NCBI RefSeq assembly: GCF_018139545.1
Contig: NZ_JAGSPJ010000008.1
Location: 1 to 64,000, forward strand
Reading direction: 5' to 3'
DNA: 64,000 bases
Origin: Affinundibacterium fentianense
Lineage (GTDB): Bacteria > Pseudomonadota > Gammaproteobacteria > Burkholderiales > Burkholderiaceae_D
The stretch's first letter is position 1, and each line of letters begins with the position of its first letter. The position numbers and the translations under genes are program-made. The notes under the pieces were generated by a model. The model was not told where the DNA came from, searched no databases, and was given only the letters and a program-made list of their open reading frames with translations. Shown piece after piece: positions 36,562-46,661 of this stretch.

Positions 36562-36610
36562 TGGCCTGAATATAAACCACAGGTCGATCCGAATTAAATG
36601 TGTTCAGACA

Positions 36611-36642
36611 AAAATAGCGAGGGGCTGTATCCTCGCTATTTT
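36611..36642 (+). terminator. Terminator between ponA and cyaY
   Basis: A perfect 12-bp stem (AAAATAGCGAGG with CCTCGCTATTTT) has an 8-base loop and lies between convergent genes. A- and T-runs at the stem ends make it bidirectional. Confidence 0.9.
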
Positions 36643-36663
36643 TCTTTCAGCGCCCTAGCCAGA

Positions 36664-36972
36664 TTAGTTTTGTAATTCCGCAATACTATTCAAACTTGCG
36701 AACAACTCCGTACCATCACGTGTATTTCGCCAAGAATCTTCGACGTATTTGTAGTGGAAGCCTCCAGAACGCGCAGCAACCCACATCTCTTGCATCGGAG
36801 CTTGGCTATTTACGATTATTTTTGAACCGTTCCTCACAAATTCAATCTCAAGAACATTTCCGCTACGTTTGCAATCGACATCCCAAGTGTCGCTTTCAAA
36901 TGCCTGCTCAAACATCTCTTGGACTTGCTGTAAGCAGTGATCTGCCATACGCAAAAATTCTGATTCGGTCAT
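36664..36972 (-). CDS. cyaY: Iron donor protein CyaY (frataxin)
   Basis: A 102-residue frataxin-fold protein that binds iron and tunes IscS-dependent Fe-S assembly. Family segments are SEFLRMADHCL (acidic helix), WDVDCKRSGNVLEIEF, IIVNSQAPMQEMWVAARSGG and WRNTRDGTELF. ATG 36972 has AGGAG 6 nt upstream and is preferred over an ATG 5 codons earlier. It is divergent from lptM. Confidence 0.95.
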   Translation of the reverse strand: MTESEFLRMADHCLQQVQEMFEQAFESDTWDVDCKRSGNVLEIEFVRNGSKIIVNSQAPMQEMWVAARSGGFHYKYVEDSWRNTRDGTELFASLNSIAELQN

Positions 36973-37038
36973 GTTACACTCCTGCATTGTTTGATATTTT
37001 GCTCATTCAGAGCTGCATTTTATACGGGATCGACTATT

Positions 37039-37215
37039 TTGAATAAATCGCGCTATATAAGCTTACGGTCTACAGGGCTATTAGTTTTTAATTTAATGCT
37101 GTTAGGAACATTAAGTGCATGCGGCCAAAAAGGTCCATTATTTATTCCTGAAAAAAAGACGGCGCCAAGTACACCGTCTAGTCCTGAGAAGTCACTTTCA
37201 TTCACGCAATCATAG
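37039..37215 (+). CDS. lptM: LPS translocon maturation chaperone LptM (YifL-like small lipoprotein)
   Basis: A 58-residue lipoprotein if translated from TTG 37039. The signal peptide ends in LSAC (Cys28), followed by the family hallmark GQKGPLFIP and a Pro/Ser-rich tail. LptM stabilises disulfide maturation of the LPS translocon in enterobacteria. An upstream ATG (36991) is in frame but adds residues before the signal peptide. In many relatives lysA follows; here the stop directly abuts the msrQ stop on the other strand. Confidence 0.8.
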   Translation: MNKSRYISLRSTGLLVFNLMLLGTLSACGQKGPLFIPEKKTAPSTPSSPEKSLSFTQS

Positions 37216-37854
37216 CTAATTGTGCGATTCTCTTTTCTGGCGATCACGCAGACTCCAGAACAAACGGATCACAAGCAAACCAGCAACTCCAAACGCAAAT
37301 AAAGTTGGTTGTATCCACAAGTTTTTGCCTGCTCTCATCCAGAAAAAATGCAATACTCCCAAAGGCACAATGACATAGACCAATTGGTGTAGACGCTGCC
37401 ACTGCTTACCGCCTAATTGCCTGATCATCCATTGATTGCTTGTCAGGGCGAGCGGGATCAACAAACTAAATGCAATAAATCCGACAGCGATAAATGGCCG
37501 TTTCAAAACATCCTGCCACATTTCCGTCAGCTCAAAGAAATGGTCGAACCAAAGAAACGTCAGAAAATGAACGCTGGCGTAAAAGAAACTATATAACCCG
37601 AGCATACGGCGCAGGCGCACTAACCAATGCCAGCCTAGCCACTTCCTAACCGGGGTCAACGCAAGCGTCGCACATAAAAAATAAAGTGTCCATTCTCCGG
37701 TATTTCGCGTAATGAACTCAATCGGATTGGCACCGAGTGAATCCCGATAAATTGCCCAAATCAATCGTCCACCCGGCAGCAGTGACAAAAGAAAAACGAT
37801 CCATTTCACCCTTTGAATTTGACGCTGCGTTAACGATCTCATAGATGTCCTCAA
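37216..37854 (-). CDS. msrQ: Protein-methionine-sulfoxide reductase heme-binding subunit MsrQ
   Basis: A 212-residue inner-membrane b-type cytochrome with about six spans in the ferric-reductase-like fold. It passes quinone-pool electrons to periplasmic MsrP. Helices carry the conserved His residues, including YASVHFLTF and [16 protein letters not shown]. It overlaps msrP by 4 nt; the two form one unit. Confidence 0.93.
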   Translation of the reverse strand: MRTSMRSLTQRQIQRVKWIVFLLSLLPGGRLIWAIYRDSLGANPIEFITRNTGEWTLYFLCATLALTPVRKWLGWHWLVRLRRMLGLYSFFYASVHFLTFLWFDHFFELTEMWQDVLKRPFIAVGFIAFSLLIPLALTSNQWMIRQLGGKQWQRLHQLVYVIVPLGVLHFFWMRAGKNLWIQPTLFAFGVAGLLVIRLFWSLRDRQKRESHN

Positions 37855-38831
37855 TAATATTTTCTCAAGTCCATCCCAGCATACAAACTTGCGACCTCGC
37901 TATAACCATTAAACATCAAGGTCTTGCGTTTTCTCGTCAAAAAACCATCTTCACCAATCCGACGCTCTGTAGCTTGTGACCAGCGTGGGTGATCGACTTC
38001 CGGGTTCACATTCGAAAAAAATCCATATTCTTCCGGTGCAGATAGATTCCAAGAAGTACGTGGTTGATCTTTTGTTAAACGGATTTTTACAATAGATTTT
38101 GCCGACTTAAATCCATACTTCCATGGCACGACTAAACGTACCGGTGCTCCATTCTGATTTGGCAAGACATCACCATACATGCCAAGTGCCAATAAAGTCA
38201 GGGGATGCATTGCCTCGTCCATTCGCAAGCCTTCAGTGTATGGCCACTGCAGAACCCGACTATTAATACCAGGCATTTGGCGCTTATCTGCTAAGGAAAT
38301 AAATTCCACATAACGTGCGTTGGATGTAGGCTCAACTTTCTTCAATAAATTTGACAAAGAATAGCCCATCCAGGGAATAACCATCGACCACCCTTCGACA
38401 CAACGCAGTCGGTAAATACGTTCTTCCAACGGAGCTAGCTTAATTAGATTATCCAAATCGAAAGTCAGAGGCTTCTTCACCTCTCCTTCAACGGTCACAA
38501 CCCATGGTCGAGTTTTGAGTGTGTTGGCCGTCTCAGCTGGATCTGACTTATCCGTACCGAATTCGTAGAAATTATTATAGGTACTAGCATCTCGATAGCC
38601 GGTCTTTTTCTCGGTCGAGGCATATAGAGGATTAATCGTCCCTGATAATTTTTGCGTCACGCCATTTTGAGCGAATGCTTCACGTCGCAGCATTTCTAGG
38701 ATCGATGCACTAGCGATCGATCCTATTGCCAACTTTCGCATAAATTCACGCCTCGACTCGACGATTTCTCTAGGTGTTATTTCAGATGGAAGTGGTGCAA
38801 AATCACCAAATCCTTTCAAAATTTTGCTCAT
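37851..38831 (-). CDS. msrP: Protein-methionine-sulfoxide reductase catalytic subunit MsrP
   Basis: A 326-residue periplasmic molybdopterin enzyme that repairs oxidised methionine in envelope proteins. A Tat signal ([12 protein letters not shown]) precedes the mature protein. The molybdopterin Cys lies in [15 protein letters not shown]; other typical segments are [29 protein letters not shown] in short pieces along the C-terminal half. It is co-transcribed with msrQ. Confidence 0.95.
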   Translation of the reverse strand: MSKILKGFGDFAPLPSEITPREIVESRREFMRKLAIGSIASASILEMLRREAFAQNGVTQKLSGTINPLYASTEKKTGYRDASTYNNFYEFGTDKSDPAETANTLKTRPWVVTVEGEVKKPLTFDLDNLIKLAPLEERIYRLRCVEGWSMVIPWMGYSLSNLLKKVEPTSNARYVEFISLADKRQMPGINSRVLQWPYTEGLRMDEAMHPLTLLALGMYGDVLPNQNGAPVRLVVPWKYGFKSAKSIVKIRLTKDQPRTSWNLSAPEEYGFFSNVNPEVDHPRWSQATERRIGEDGFLTRKRKTLMFNGYSEVASLYAGMDLRKYY

Positions 38832-39033
38832 AAATTCTCCTCAGTGACAGCAATCAGCTTATGACAAACAATGCTCAATCAAATACGGAACAGCGGCGGA
38901 CTGATCTGCTGCTACCCTAGTGTCTCATAAGTCGAAGAAAGCGTTTGAACCTTACAAAATAATAGAACGTTTCGGTACAGCACGAACCGAGTTTGTAAGA
39001 TAGATTATCTAGTTGCCACTACATTCAAAAAAA

Positions 39034-39066
39034 AGAAGGGCGCTGGCTTTACGCGAGCGCCCTTCT
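39034..39066 (-). terminator. Terminator after ccsB
   Basis: A perfect 11-bp GC-rich stem (AGAAGGGCGCT with AGCGCCCTTCT) is followed by a T-run on the minus strand, 23 bp past the ccsB stop. The remaining 38832-39030 shows no gene. Confidence 0.9.
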
Positions 39067-39089
39067 CCATGCAACCCAACTTTGTTTTC

Positions 39090-40226
39090 TTATAGCGCGC
39101 CGTAGGAATGCAATCCTGATAAAAACATATTCACCCCTAAAAATGCAAATGTAGTCACAAGCAGGCCCACGACTGCCCACCATGCAGCCACTTGACCGCG
39201 CAGGCCCTTCATTAACCGCATATGCAACCATGCGGCATAATTCAACCATACAATCAATGCCCAAGTTTCCTTGGGATCCCAAGACCAATATCCACCCCAT
39301 GCCTCGGCAGCCCACAAGGCTCCCAAGATTGTCGCGATCGTGAAAAATGCAAATCCAACCGCAATTGCTTTGTACATCACATCATCTAGTACAGCTAAAC
39401 TCGGCAAACGATCCGAGATAAAACCTTTCGACTTCAATAGATAGGCGACCCCCACCATTGCCGCCAAAGAGAATGTTCCATAGCCAATGAAATTGGCTGG
39501 TACATGAATTTTCATCCACCAACTTTGTAATGCGGGCACCAAAGGTTGGATATCCGCAGCATCGCGACTCACGGTGTACCACAGTAAAAAAGCGACCGCT
39601 GCTGAAATTACCAACAAGACAAAAGCACCCAACTGGCGTGTCCCATAGCTTTGTTCATAATATAAATAGAACAAAGCAGTAATCATCGAGAACAAAATAA
39701 ATACTTCATACAGATTTGACACGGGTATATGACCGACATCGGCGCCAATCAGATAAGACTCATACCAACGCACCAATAGACCTGTGAAGCCCATCACAAC
39801 GGCAGCCCAACACAAGCCAGATCCAACTGCTGCGCCAAAATCAGACCGAGCAATCAAGCCCCCCCAGTAAAACAATGTCGACAAAACGAAGAAAGTACTC
39901 ATCCACAAAATGGCGGATTGGCTCGACAATAAGTATTTCAAAAAGAATTTTTTGTTCGCCAAATCTAAAGAACCCGCGTATTGTGAGATCGCGAATAATG
40001 ACAAGATTGCTAACACGATCATCAAAGCACGAATCGGTTTCCAATTCCACCCCAATACCGCAAAAGTTGGTGCGCTCAAAAGCAAGATCGCTTCTTCATA
40101 AACATCCATGTGTGCGCCATACATTTTGAAAGCGTACAAAGCACCTGCACTCAACATCAATGCATAAAGCCAATCAAAGGCTCCCAAACGCTTCCAATAA
40201 CTCTGATAGGTCAGACTAGTTTCCAT
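39090..40226 (-). CDS. ccsB: System II cytochrome c biogenesis protein CcsB (CcsA/ResC-type)
   Basis: A 378-residue polytopic protein of the CcmC/CcsA heme-handling family that exports and presents heme with ResB for attachment to periplasmic apocytochromes. The WWD-type signature WGGYWSWDPKETW and flanking His-containing loops are visible. ATG 40226 has AGGA about 5 nt upstream and is preferred over one 8 codons earlier. It follows resB by 45 bp. Confidence 0.95.
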   Translation of the reverse strand: METSLTYQSYWKRLGAFDWLYALMLSAGALYAFKMYGAHMDVYEEAILLLSAPTFAVLGWNWKPIRALMIVLAILSLFAISQYAGSLDLANKKFFLKYLLSSQSAILWMSTFFVLSTLFYWGGLIARSDFGAAVGSGLCWAAVVMGFTGLLVRWYESYLIGADVGHIPVSNLYEVFILFSMITALFYLYYEQSYGTRQLGAFVLLVISAAVAFLLWYTVSRDAADIQPLVPALQSWWMKIHVPANFIGYGTFSLAAMVGVAYLLKSKGFISDRLPSLAVLDDVMYKAIAVGFAFFTIATILGALWAAEAWGGYWSWDPKETWALIVWLNYAAWLHMRLMKGLRGQVAAWWAVVGLLVTTFAFLGVNMFLSGLHSYGAL

Positions 40227-40271
40227 ACTTATCCTATGAATGATTTTCAATTCTTCGTTTTTTTAGTTACT

Positions 40272-42443
40272 TCAAACTGCTGTGTCACCGTATTGATTGG
40301 CAGTCGTCACAGCTATCGCACTCGGCGGCATGAGTTGCATCTTCAACTGTTCAAACTCTTTCTCAAAATCTAAAGTTTTGCGCTGAGAGCTCAGTGCTAA
40401 TAACACTGTCGTTCCAGAATCACTTTGTTTAAGCCAAATCCAAAGGCGACGTTCACGAATATAAAACATCGCAAACACGCCGATCACCAAGAACAAGCAA
40501 CCAAGATAAACTACATTTTGGCCCGGTGCTCGGGTGACTTGAAACACCGATGCTTTGATCTCTTCAAAACCTGTCATCTGCAAATAAATTGGCGCGCTAT
40601 AAAAGAAAGCGTCCGACAAGGCTGAAATCGATTGTTGCAAGAAAAGGGCACGTTTTTCGGTCAATTCTAAGGCTGGTAAGCCTTCCTGCTCACGCGCCAA
40701 TTGCCAGAGATCCCACATTGTTCCATTCAAAATCTTCATAAAGACATCACCAGCTTTAGGACGCTCGCCTTCGGGTATCTTTCTTAAAAAATCATCAATA
40801 GCAGTAAATCCTCGAAGTCGACTTGTTTCAGTCTCTCCCGCAAAAATTCCCATTCCACGCGCCGCGGATTTGGCTAGCTGAATCTGCATTGATTGCGCCT
40901 CTGTTGCTGGCAGGGCGCGCTTTGAGTAACGTATCGCTGCTTGTTCACGCAGGGTGGGATTTGATAACGCTGCCCGCAATCGCATCCATTCATCTAACTG
41001 ATCGTTTTCATCCGCTGGAATCCTTAAATAACGAAATTGCTCGTTTGGTGATTCACGCATTCCCGCCAAAAAGACCCAGCTACCGTCTAATTCTACGGGT
41101 TGCATGTAATTATTAAATTCACGAGCTTGGCCGTTCTTATCGCGCAACTTGTATTGCATGCTTGGGCCGACGTTTTTCAATTCTTTATTATTAGCATTCT
41201 TTGCGGCTGACCCGGAATGTTTATCCAAATCAGCACTAATCTTTTGAGCAAAATCTTGATTCGGATTGACCGCTCGCACATCTTGTCCATCACGAGCAAG
41301 ATTTTCAACATTAAATCCGCGGAAAGCTGTCCACTCAATTGTGTACTCTGCACTGTCGCCAGTCAGTTCCGCGTTAAGAGCATTGCTACCGCCCATCGTC
41401 GCATTCAATTTGAAATTGCGCAACTTTGGACCAGTCATAGCATGTGCTTTAATCTGTAATTGACTACCACCATCATCAAAACTTGATTGAAAAACGGCAA
41501 TGCCTTTATAGATCAACGGATGATTTACTTTCACTGTCGCAGGAAAACTTTTACCCGTCTCATGATCACGAATCACGACGTCACTCGCAAACAGCTTCGG
41601 CATACCAGTTGAATAAAAATCTATATGGAACTTTTTTAATTCGATCGTGAATGGGAGGTCTTGCAAAAACACTCCTTTGGTCTGGGCGATGATCGCTGTG
41701 TTACTACTTTTTCCTTCAGGGATGGCTAAATTTCCTCGAAAGGTTGGATTCGCTAAAGACAGCTTATGCTGCTCCGGAATTTGCGAGATCAAAACACCGC
41801 TCCCCTCAAACGGAACTTTTCCACCGAACCAAGTCTGGAATCGAATAGCAAGATCAGAATCTAGCAGTCCACCGATACAAATCACAACAATCGCCGCATG
41901 CGCGAAAATATAGCCCCATTTATTTCCGGCCCCCTGCTTTGCGGCAATCAGTACCGCGTTTTCTTTCTGTAAAATTTTGAATTGATAGCCCAGTCGCCTT
42001 ATACGTTCTCCAATTTGCCTCGTTAATTCTTCTGCTTGTTGGGGGCTCGTCCATTCGACATGATGACGAAAATTCCGTAGCGATTGCTCACGGACATTCT
42101 CGCGCCAACTACGCATATCTTTCAGCATCTTCGGTGCATTACGGAGCAAACATAGGCTGGTTGATAAAACGAGGAATCCCATAATGGTCAAAAACCACCA
42201 AGCGGAATACAAAGAATAGAGGCTTAAGTGTTGAAAGACTTCAAACCAGAACGGTCCGAATTGATTAACGTAATTTGGCAAAGCCTCATTTTGTTTTAAT
42301 ACCGTCCCGATTACCGATGAAATGGCAATAATGGTAAGTAGACTGATTGCAAACCGCATCGAAGAGAGCAACTCTACCGAGCTGGCAAGCCATGCACGAT
42401 TAGTCGAAATTTTTAAGCCAGAAGTACTTGTTTCGTGTTCCAT
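40272..42443 (-). CDS. resB: Cytochrome c biogenesis protein ResB
   Basis: A 723-residue ResB/Ccs1 protein, the partner of CcsB. N-terminal spans begin with SSMRFAISLLTIIAISSVIGTVL, followed by a large periplasmic region (about 220-620) and a last span (VVYLGCLFLVIGVFAMFYI) near the C-terminus. Together with CcsB it forms the system II heme ligation machine. The neighbouring cytochrome c4 is a likely client. Confidence 0.95.
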   Translation of the reverse strand: MEHETSTSGLKISTNRAWLASSVELLSSMRFAISLLTIIAISSVIGTVLKQNEALPNYVNQFGPFWFEVFQHLSLYSLYSAWWFLTIMGFLVLSTSLCLLRNAPKMLKDMRSWRENVREQSLRNFRHHVEWTSPQQAEELTRQIGERIRRLGYQFKILQKENAVLIAAKQGAGNKWGYIFAHAAIVVICIGGLLDSDLAIRFQTWFGGKVPFEGSGVLISQIPEQHKLSLANPTFRGNLAIPEGKSSNTAIIAQTKGVFLQDLPFTIELKKFHIDFYSTGMPKLFASDVVIRDHETGKSFPATVKVNHPLIYKGIAVFQSSFDDGGSQLQIKAHAMTGPKLRNFKLNATMGGSNALNAELTGDSAEYTIEWTAFRGFNVENLARDGQDVRAVNPNQDFAQKISADLDKHSGSAAKNANNKELKNVGPSMQYKLRDKNGQAREFNNYMQPVELDGSWVFLAGMRESPNEQFRYLRIPADENDQLDEWMRLRAALSNPTLREQAAIRYSKRALPATEAQSMQIQLAKSAARGMGIFAGETETSRLRGFTAIDDFLRKIPEGERPKAGDVFMKILNGTMWDLWQLAREQEGLPALELTEKRALFLQQSISALSDAFFYSAPIYLQMTGFEEIKASVFQVTRAPGQNVVYLGCLFLVIGVFAMFYIRERRLWIWLKQSDSGTTVLLALSSQRKTLDFEKEFEQLKMQLMPPSAIAVTTANQYGDTAV

Positions 42444-42541
42444 ACAATTCCAAAAACAAAAAGGGGATGGCCTGCGCCACCCCCTCCGTTATCTATTTGA
42501 TTGACTAGGAATGCCGACTATCCGTGTCAGCTTATCCAAAA

Positions 42542-43213
42542 TTATTTTAAACCGGCAATATAGTCAGCCACTGCTTTGATCTCATCATCTGACATCCGTT
42601 TTGCCAAAGTCACCATCTGTGCGCTATTTTTACGAACACCCGTACGGAAGTTCGTCAATTGGGCGATGGTGTAATCTTGATGTTGTCCAGCAAGGCGTGG
42701 AAATTGCGCTGGGATTCCTGCGCCATTGGGACTATGACAACCAGCACAAGCAGCAACGTTTTTCTCAGCAATACCTGCACGGTAAATTGTTTTGCCTAAC
42801 TCAACGATGTCTTTATTTTTTGCTGCACCAGCTTTAGGCTTTTGCGTTGCCAAGAAAGCAGCAACGTTTTTCATGTCGTCTGCCGTCATCAACTTTGCAA
42901 AAGTCGTCATCACTGCATTATTACGGGTTGGACCAGTAAAGTCATTCAATTGCTTGACGAGATAGGCTTCGTGTTGACCCGATAATTTCGGATTGACCGA
43001 TATGGTCGAATTACCAGCTGCACCGTGACAAGAAACGCAAGCAACGATACCGCGAGTTGCATCGCCATTGGTATACAGCGCTTCTCCTTTACTTGCATCG
43101 GCTTTGACTGGCTTAGAGACTGATTCATTCGCAGAGGCAACAGAAACGAGGGAGGATGCCGCCAATATTACTAGGCTGAGCGACTTAGAAAATAATAAAA
43201 ATGCACGGTTCAT
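42542..43213 (-). CDS. Di-heme cytochrome c4
   Basis: A 223-residue periplasmic cytochrome with a Sec signal (cleavage near ASA, residue 28). It has two class I cytochrome c domains with heme sites CVSCH (59-63) and CAGCH (156-160). Distal Met residues sit in the NAVMTTFAKLM and SAQMVTLAKRM segments. It carries electrons to terminal oxidases. The gene is divergent from engB, an arrangement shared with pseudomonads. Confidence 0.95.
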   Translation of the reverse strand: MNRAFLLFSKSLSLVILAASSLVSVASANESVSKPVKADASKGEALYTNGDATRGIVACVSCHGAAGNSTISVNPKLSGQHEAYLVKQLNDFTGPTRNNAVMTTFAKLMTADDMKNVAAFLATQKPKAGAAKNKDIVELGKTIYRAGIAEKNVAACAGCHSPNGAGIPAQFPRLAGQHQDYTIAQLTNFRTGVRKNSAQMVTLAKRMSDDEIKAVADYIAGLK

Positions 43214-43459
43214 TCAAACACCTTGAGACTGAAAATTGGAAATCGATACGATTAAAGTACTTGCGAGGCTAAAAGCACACGGAACGCATTCATATCATGA
43301 AGCCCACGTAGCTAACCCCTTATTGTACAATAGCTTTCGTGGAAATGTAGAGCAATTCCAAGTCAATTGACGCTAGGAAACCTCACTTTTCAAGATAAAA
43401 CGCTCGATTTCCGCCCCTTTTTTTGCAGCCTAAGCTCCACCTTACTGATTGGCCCAACT

Positions 43460-44203
43460 ATGTCTATCCTTTGGCAAGCCCGCTTTTTTACTACAGTTAA
43501 TCATCTGCGAAATTTGCCGACTTTGCAAGTTCCTGAGGTAGCATTTGCTGGTCGCTCGAATGCGGGAAAATCAACCGCAATTAATATTCTCTGCAATCAA
43601 AAAAAATTATGCTTTGCATCAAAGACGCCTGGAAGGACACAGCATATTAACTTTTTTTCTATTGGTGGTGCTCACGTCGGGCAGCACCGCAAGGACGAAA
43701 CACGTCAAGATGAGATACGTGCTCTCCTCGTTGACTTACCGGGTTATGGCTATGCCGAAGTTCCTGGTGCAGCGAAAAATCACTGGAATCAATTACTCGG
43801 TTCTTACGTACAAAAGCGCGATCAACTGTCAGCCTTAGTCTTGATTATGGATTCTCGTCGACCATTCACGGACTTAGATCGACAAATGCTTGAATGGTTT
43901 GCACCAACGGGACGACCTATCCACTGCTTATTGACAAAAGCAGACAAACTGAATCGCAACGATGCAACAAATGCACTACGCCAAGCACAGAACGTTTTAT
44001 CCGGTTACGTCGATAGCGCGGGCAATCCTTATCCGTTTACAGCGCAACTTTTTTCCGCACTAAATCGTACCGGGATTGAAGAGGCGGACCTAAAGATCAA
44101 AGACTTACTCGGTTTAAATCAAGAGTTCACGCCTCAAATTAGCAACACAACTAGTCCGGGATCAGAGTTTATCGAAGTACACAGTCCAGATTCAAACGAG
44201 TGA
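43460..44203 (+). CDS. engB: Ribosome biogenesis GTP-binding protein EngB (YsxC/YihA)
   Basis: A 247-residue GTPase involved in 50S assembly. G1 is [10 protein letters not shown] (residues 30-39), G3 is DLPGYGYA, and G4 is TKAD. A short insert rich in charged residues ([13 protein letters not shown]) precedes G3. The frame opens at a TTG at 43367, but ATG 43460 matches the family N-terminus. A TACAAT at 43325-43330 is a possible -10 box. Downstream, on the opposite strand, lies the putative small RNA. Confidence 0.93.
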   Translation: MSILWQARFFTTVNHLRNLPTLQVPEVAFAGRSNAGKSTAINILCNQKKLCFASKTPGRTQHINFFSIGGAHVGQHRKDETRQDEIRALLVDLPGYGYAEVPGAAKNHWNQLLGSYVQKRDQLSALVLIMDSRRPFTDLDRQMLEWFAPTGRPIHCLLTKADKLNRNDATNALRQAQNVLSGYVDSAGNPYPFTAQLFSALNRTGIEEADLKIKDLLGLNQEFTPQISNTTSPGSEFIEVHSPDSNE

Positions 44204-44229
44204 AAGACATCAATAAATAATTGATGTAT

Positions 44230-44330
44230 AAAAAAACCCGACACTGGAGGGTGCCGGGTGAAAAAAAACGCCAATCGAATGGGAACAAATGGCGCCCCGC
44301 TTAGGGAGGAACAGCGGTAAGCATATTGCC
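44230..44330 (-). ncRNA. Putative small RNA downstream of engB with two CCUCC loops
   Basis: On the minus strand three hairpins follow one another. First is CCGCT/AGCGG with loop GTTCCTCCCTA (44297-44317). Second is CGCCA/TGGCG (44269-44294) followed by T8. Third is ACCCGGCAC/GTGTCGGGT with loop CCTCCA (44236-44259) followed by T7. The third stem is fully paired only as minus-strand RNA (a G-U there is an A-C mismatch on the plus strand). Two tandem terminators on the strand opposite to engB and hemB have no gene to serve unless an RNA is made here. CCUCC loops suit pairing to Shine-Dalgarno sequences. The 5-prime end is uncertain; no clear promoter was found. Confidence 0.6.
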
Positions 44331-44369
44331 TATCCCTATGAGCCTAATTTGAAAAAAAAGTTTCATTAA

Positions 44370-45401
<1,032 letters not shown>

Positions 45402-45484
45402 TACTAGATGCTTTGGTCACGCTGATTTCATTCGACAAATGTTTTATCAGCAGTCTCTAAGTGTCAACTTTTGCCACGGATTTC

Positions 45485-46624
45485 ATGGATATTTTTTATA
45501 TAAGCGAGACCCAAGCTGTACTCAATCCGATGAGCAACAGTAGTAGTACGGATTTAATTGGTGACGGCGAAAACGATATTACTCAACAGGCGTATCGTTA
45601 CGTGTGGCTTGACGTGACACATGAAGAAGTCGCGGCAGATCCGGATGCTTGGCGTAGTCAAATTGAGGAGCTAACAGGCATTCGTATTTACGATTTACAT
45701 TTGAAGGACATTTGCAATCTCAATCATCCCTCTAACTTTGATCCGGCTCAAGATTATGAGCTTGTCGTTTTTCAAAAGCTGGCTTTGAATGCAGAGGCTC
45801 AGAATACGCGTGACACATCGAAGAAAAAAATGCCGGCCGTGTTGCAGCGACTACAAACTCAACCCGTTTCTTTTCTGTTGCTCGATAACACATTGGTCAC
45901 TGTAAGAGCAAAGCATAGTCGCACCATCGAGGGAATGCGCGCGCGTTTGCAAAGTTATAAGCCTAAGGACAGTTACAATCTTAGCAGTCGGCTACCTGCT
46001 TCTCCTGAAGACTTAATGCTACGTTTGTTAAATTTAATGGTTGATCAATACCTTGATTTACGTCAGCCTTTAACAACGCAATTGGATCGCTGGCAGCATG
46101 CCCTGCTTGATCCACGAAAACCCTTTAACAATTGGGTCGCGCTCCTTGATTCACGTGTAGAACTACGAAAACTGGAGCACCTGTGTGAAGAACAATATGA
46201 CGCAATGCAAGAATTGCGCGATCATTTTGTCGACACTTACGATGCGACCAGCACAGAGTTAAGTCGCGCCAAGGACTTGCTACTAGTTCGGACCAATGAC
46301 GTCATGGAACATATCAATCGTGTTCTCAACCATACTCGTCGATTGGAAGCCTCGTTAGAATCTTCTGTACAAATCCATTTTGCGGCAGTCGCGCACAAGA
46401 CCAGTGAGACAATGCGATTGTTGACTGTGATTACCGCGCTCTTCATGCCATTGACTTTAATCACAGGTATTTTTGGCATGAACTTTGCCAAGATGCCTTG
46501 GATTAATGACGAGACAGGCTTCAAATGGACTATAGGTTTGATGGGGCTGTCTGTATTTTTGTTTCTGATTGCACTTGGACTACAAAGTTACTTCAGAAAT
46601 CGCGATGATCGTTCAGACCGCTGA
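45485..46624 (+). CDS. corA: CorA-family magnesium transporter
   Basis: A 379-residue CorA/Mrs2-type channel. The long helical cytoplasmic funnel is followed by two C-terminal spans; the pore motif GMN is seen in GIFGMNFAKMPW. ATG 45485 starts at the family-like MDIFYIS; a GTG 8 codons upstream (45461) is also possible. An inserted Ser/Asn-rich, negatively charged stretch (about residues 15-35) is unusual near the N-terminus. Confidence 0.9.
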   Translation: MDIFYISETQAVLNPMSNSSSTDLIGDGENDITQQAYRYVWLDVTHEEVAADPDAWRSQIEELTGIRIYDLHLKDICNLNHPSNFDPAQDYELVVFQKLALNAEAQNTRDTSKKKMPAVLQRLQTQPVSFLLLDNTLVTVRAKHSRTIEGMRARLQSYKPKDSYNLSSRLPASPEDLMLRLLNLMVDQYLDLRQPLTTQLDRWQHALLDPRKPFNNWVALLDSRVELRKLEHLCEEQYDAMQELRDHFVDTYDATSTELSRAKDLLLVRTNDVMEHINRVLNHTRRLEASLESSVQIHFAAVAHKTSETMRLLTVITALFMPLTLITGIFGMNFAKMPWINDETGFKWTIGLMGLSVFLFLIALGLQSYFRNRDDRSDR

Positions 46625-46661
46625 ATGATGACAATCATTTCTTTAATCCGACCGCTTCAAT

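Noticed and set aside
44236-44262. Hairpin read as the plus-strand terminator of engB
   Set aside because: On the plus strand the stem has an A-C mismatch and is followed by A-runs, not T; it fits the minus strand instead.
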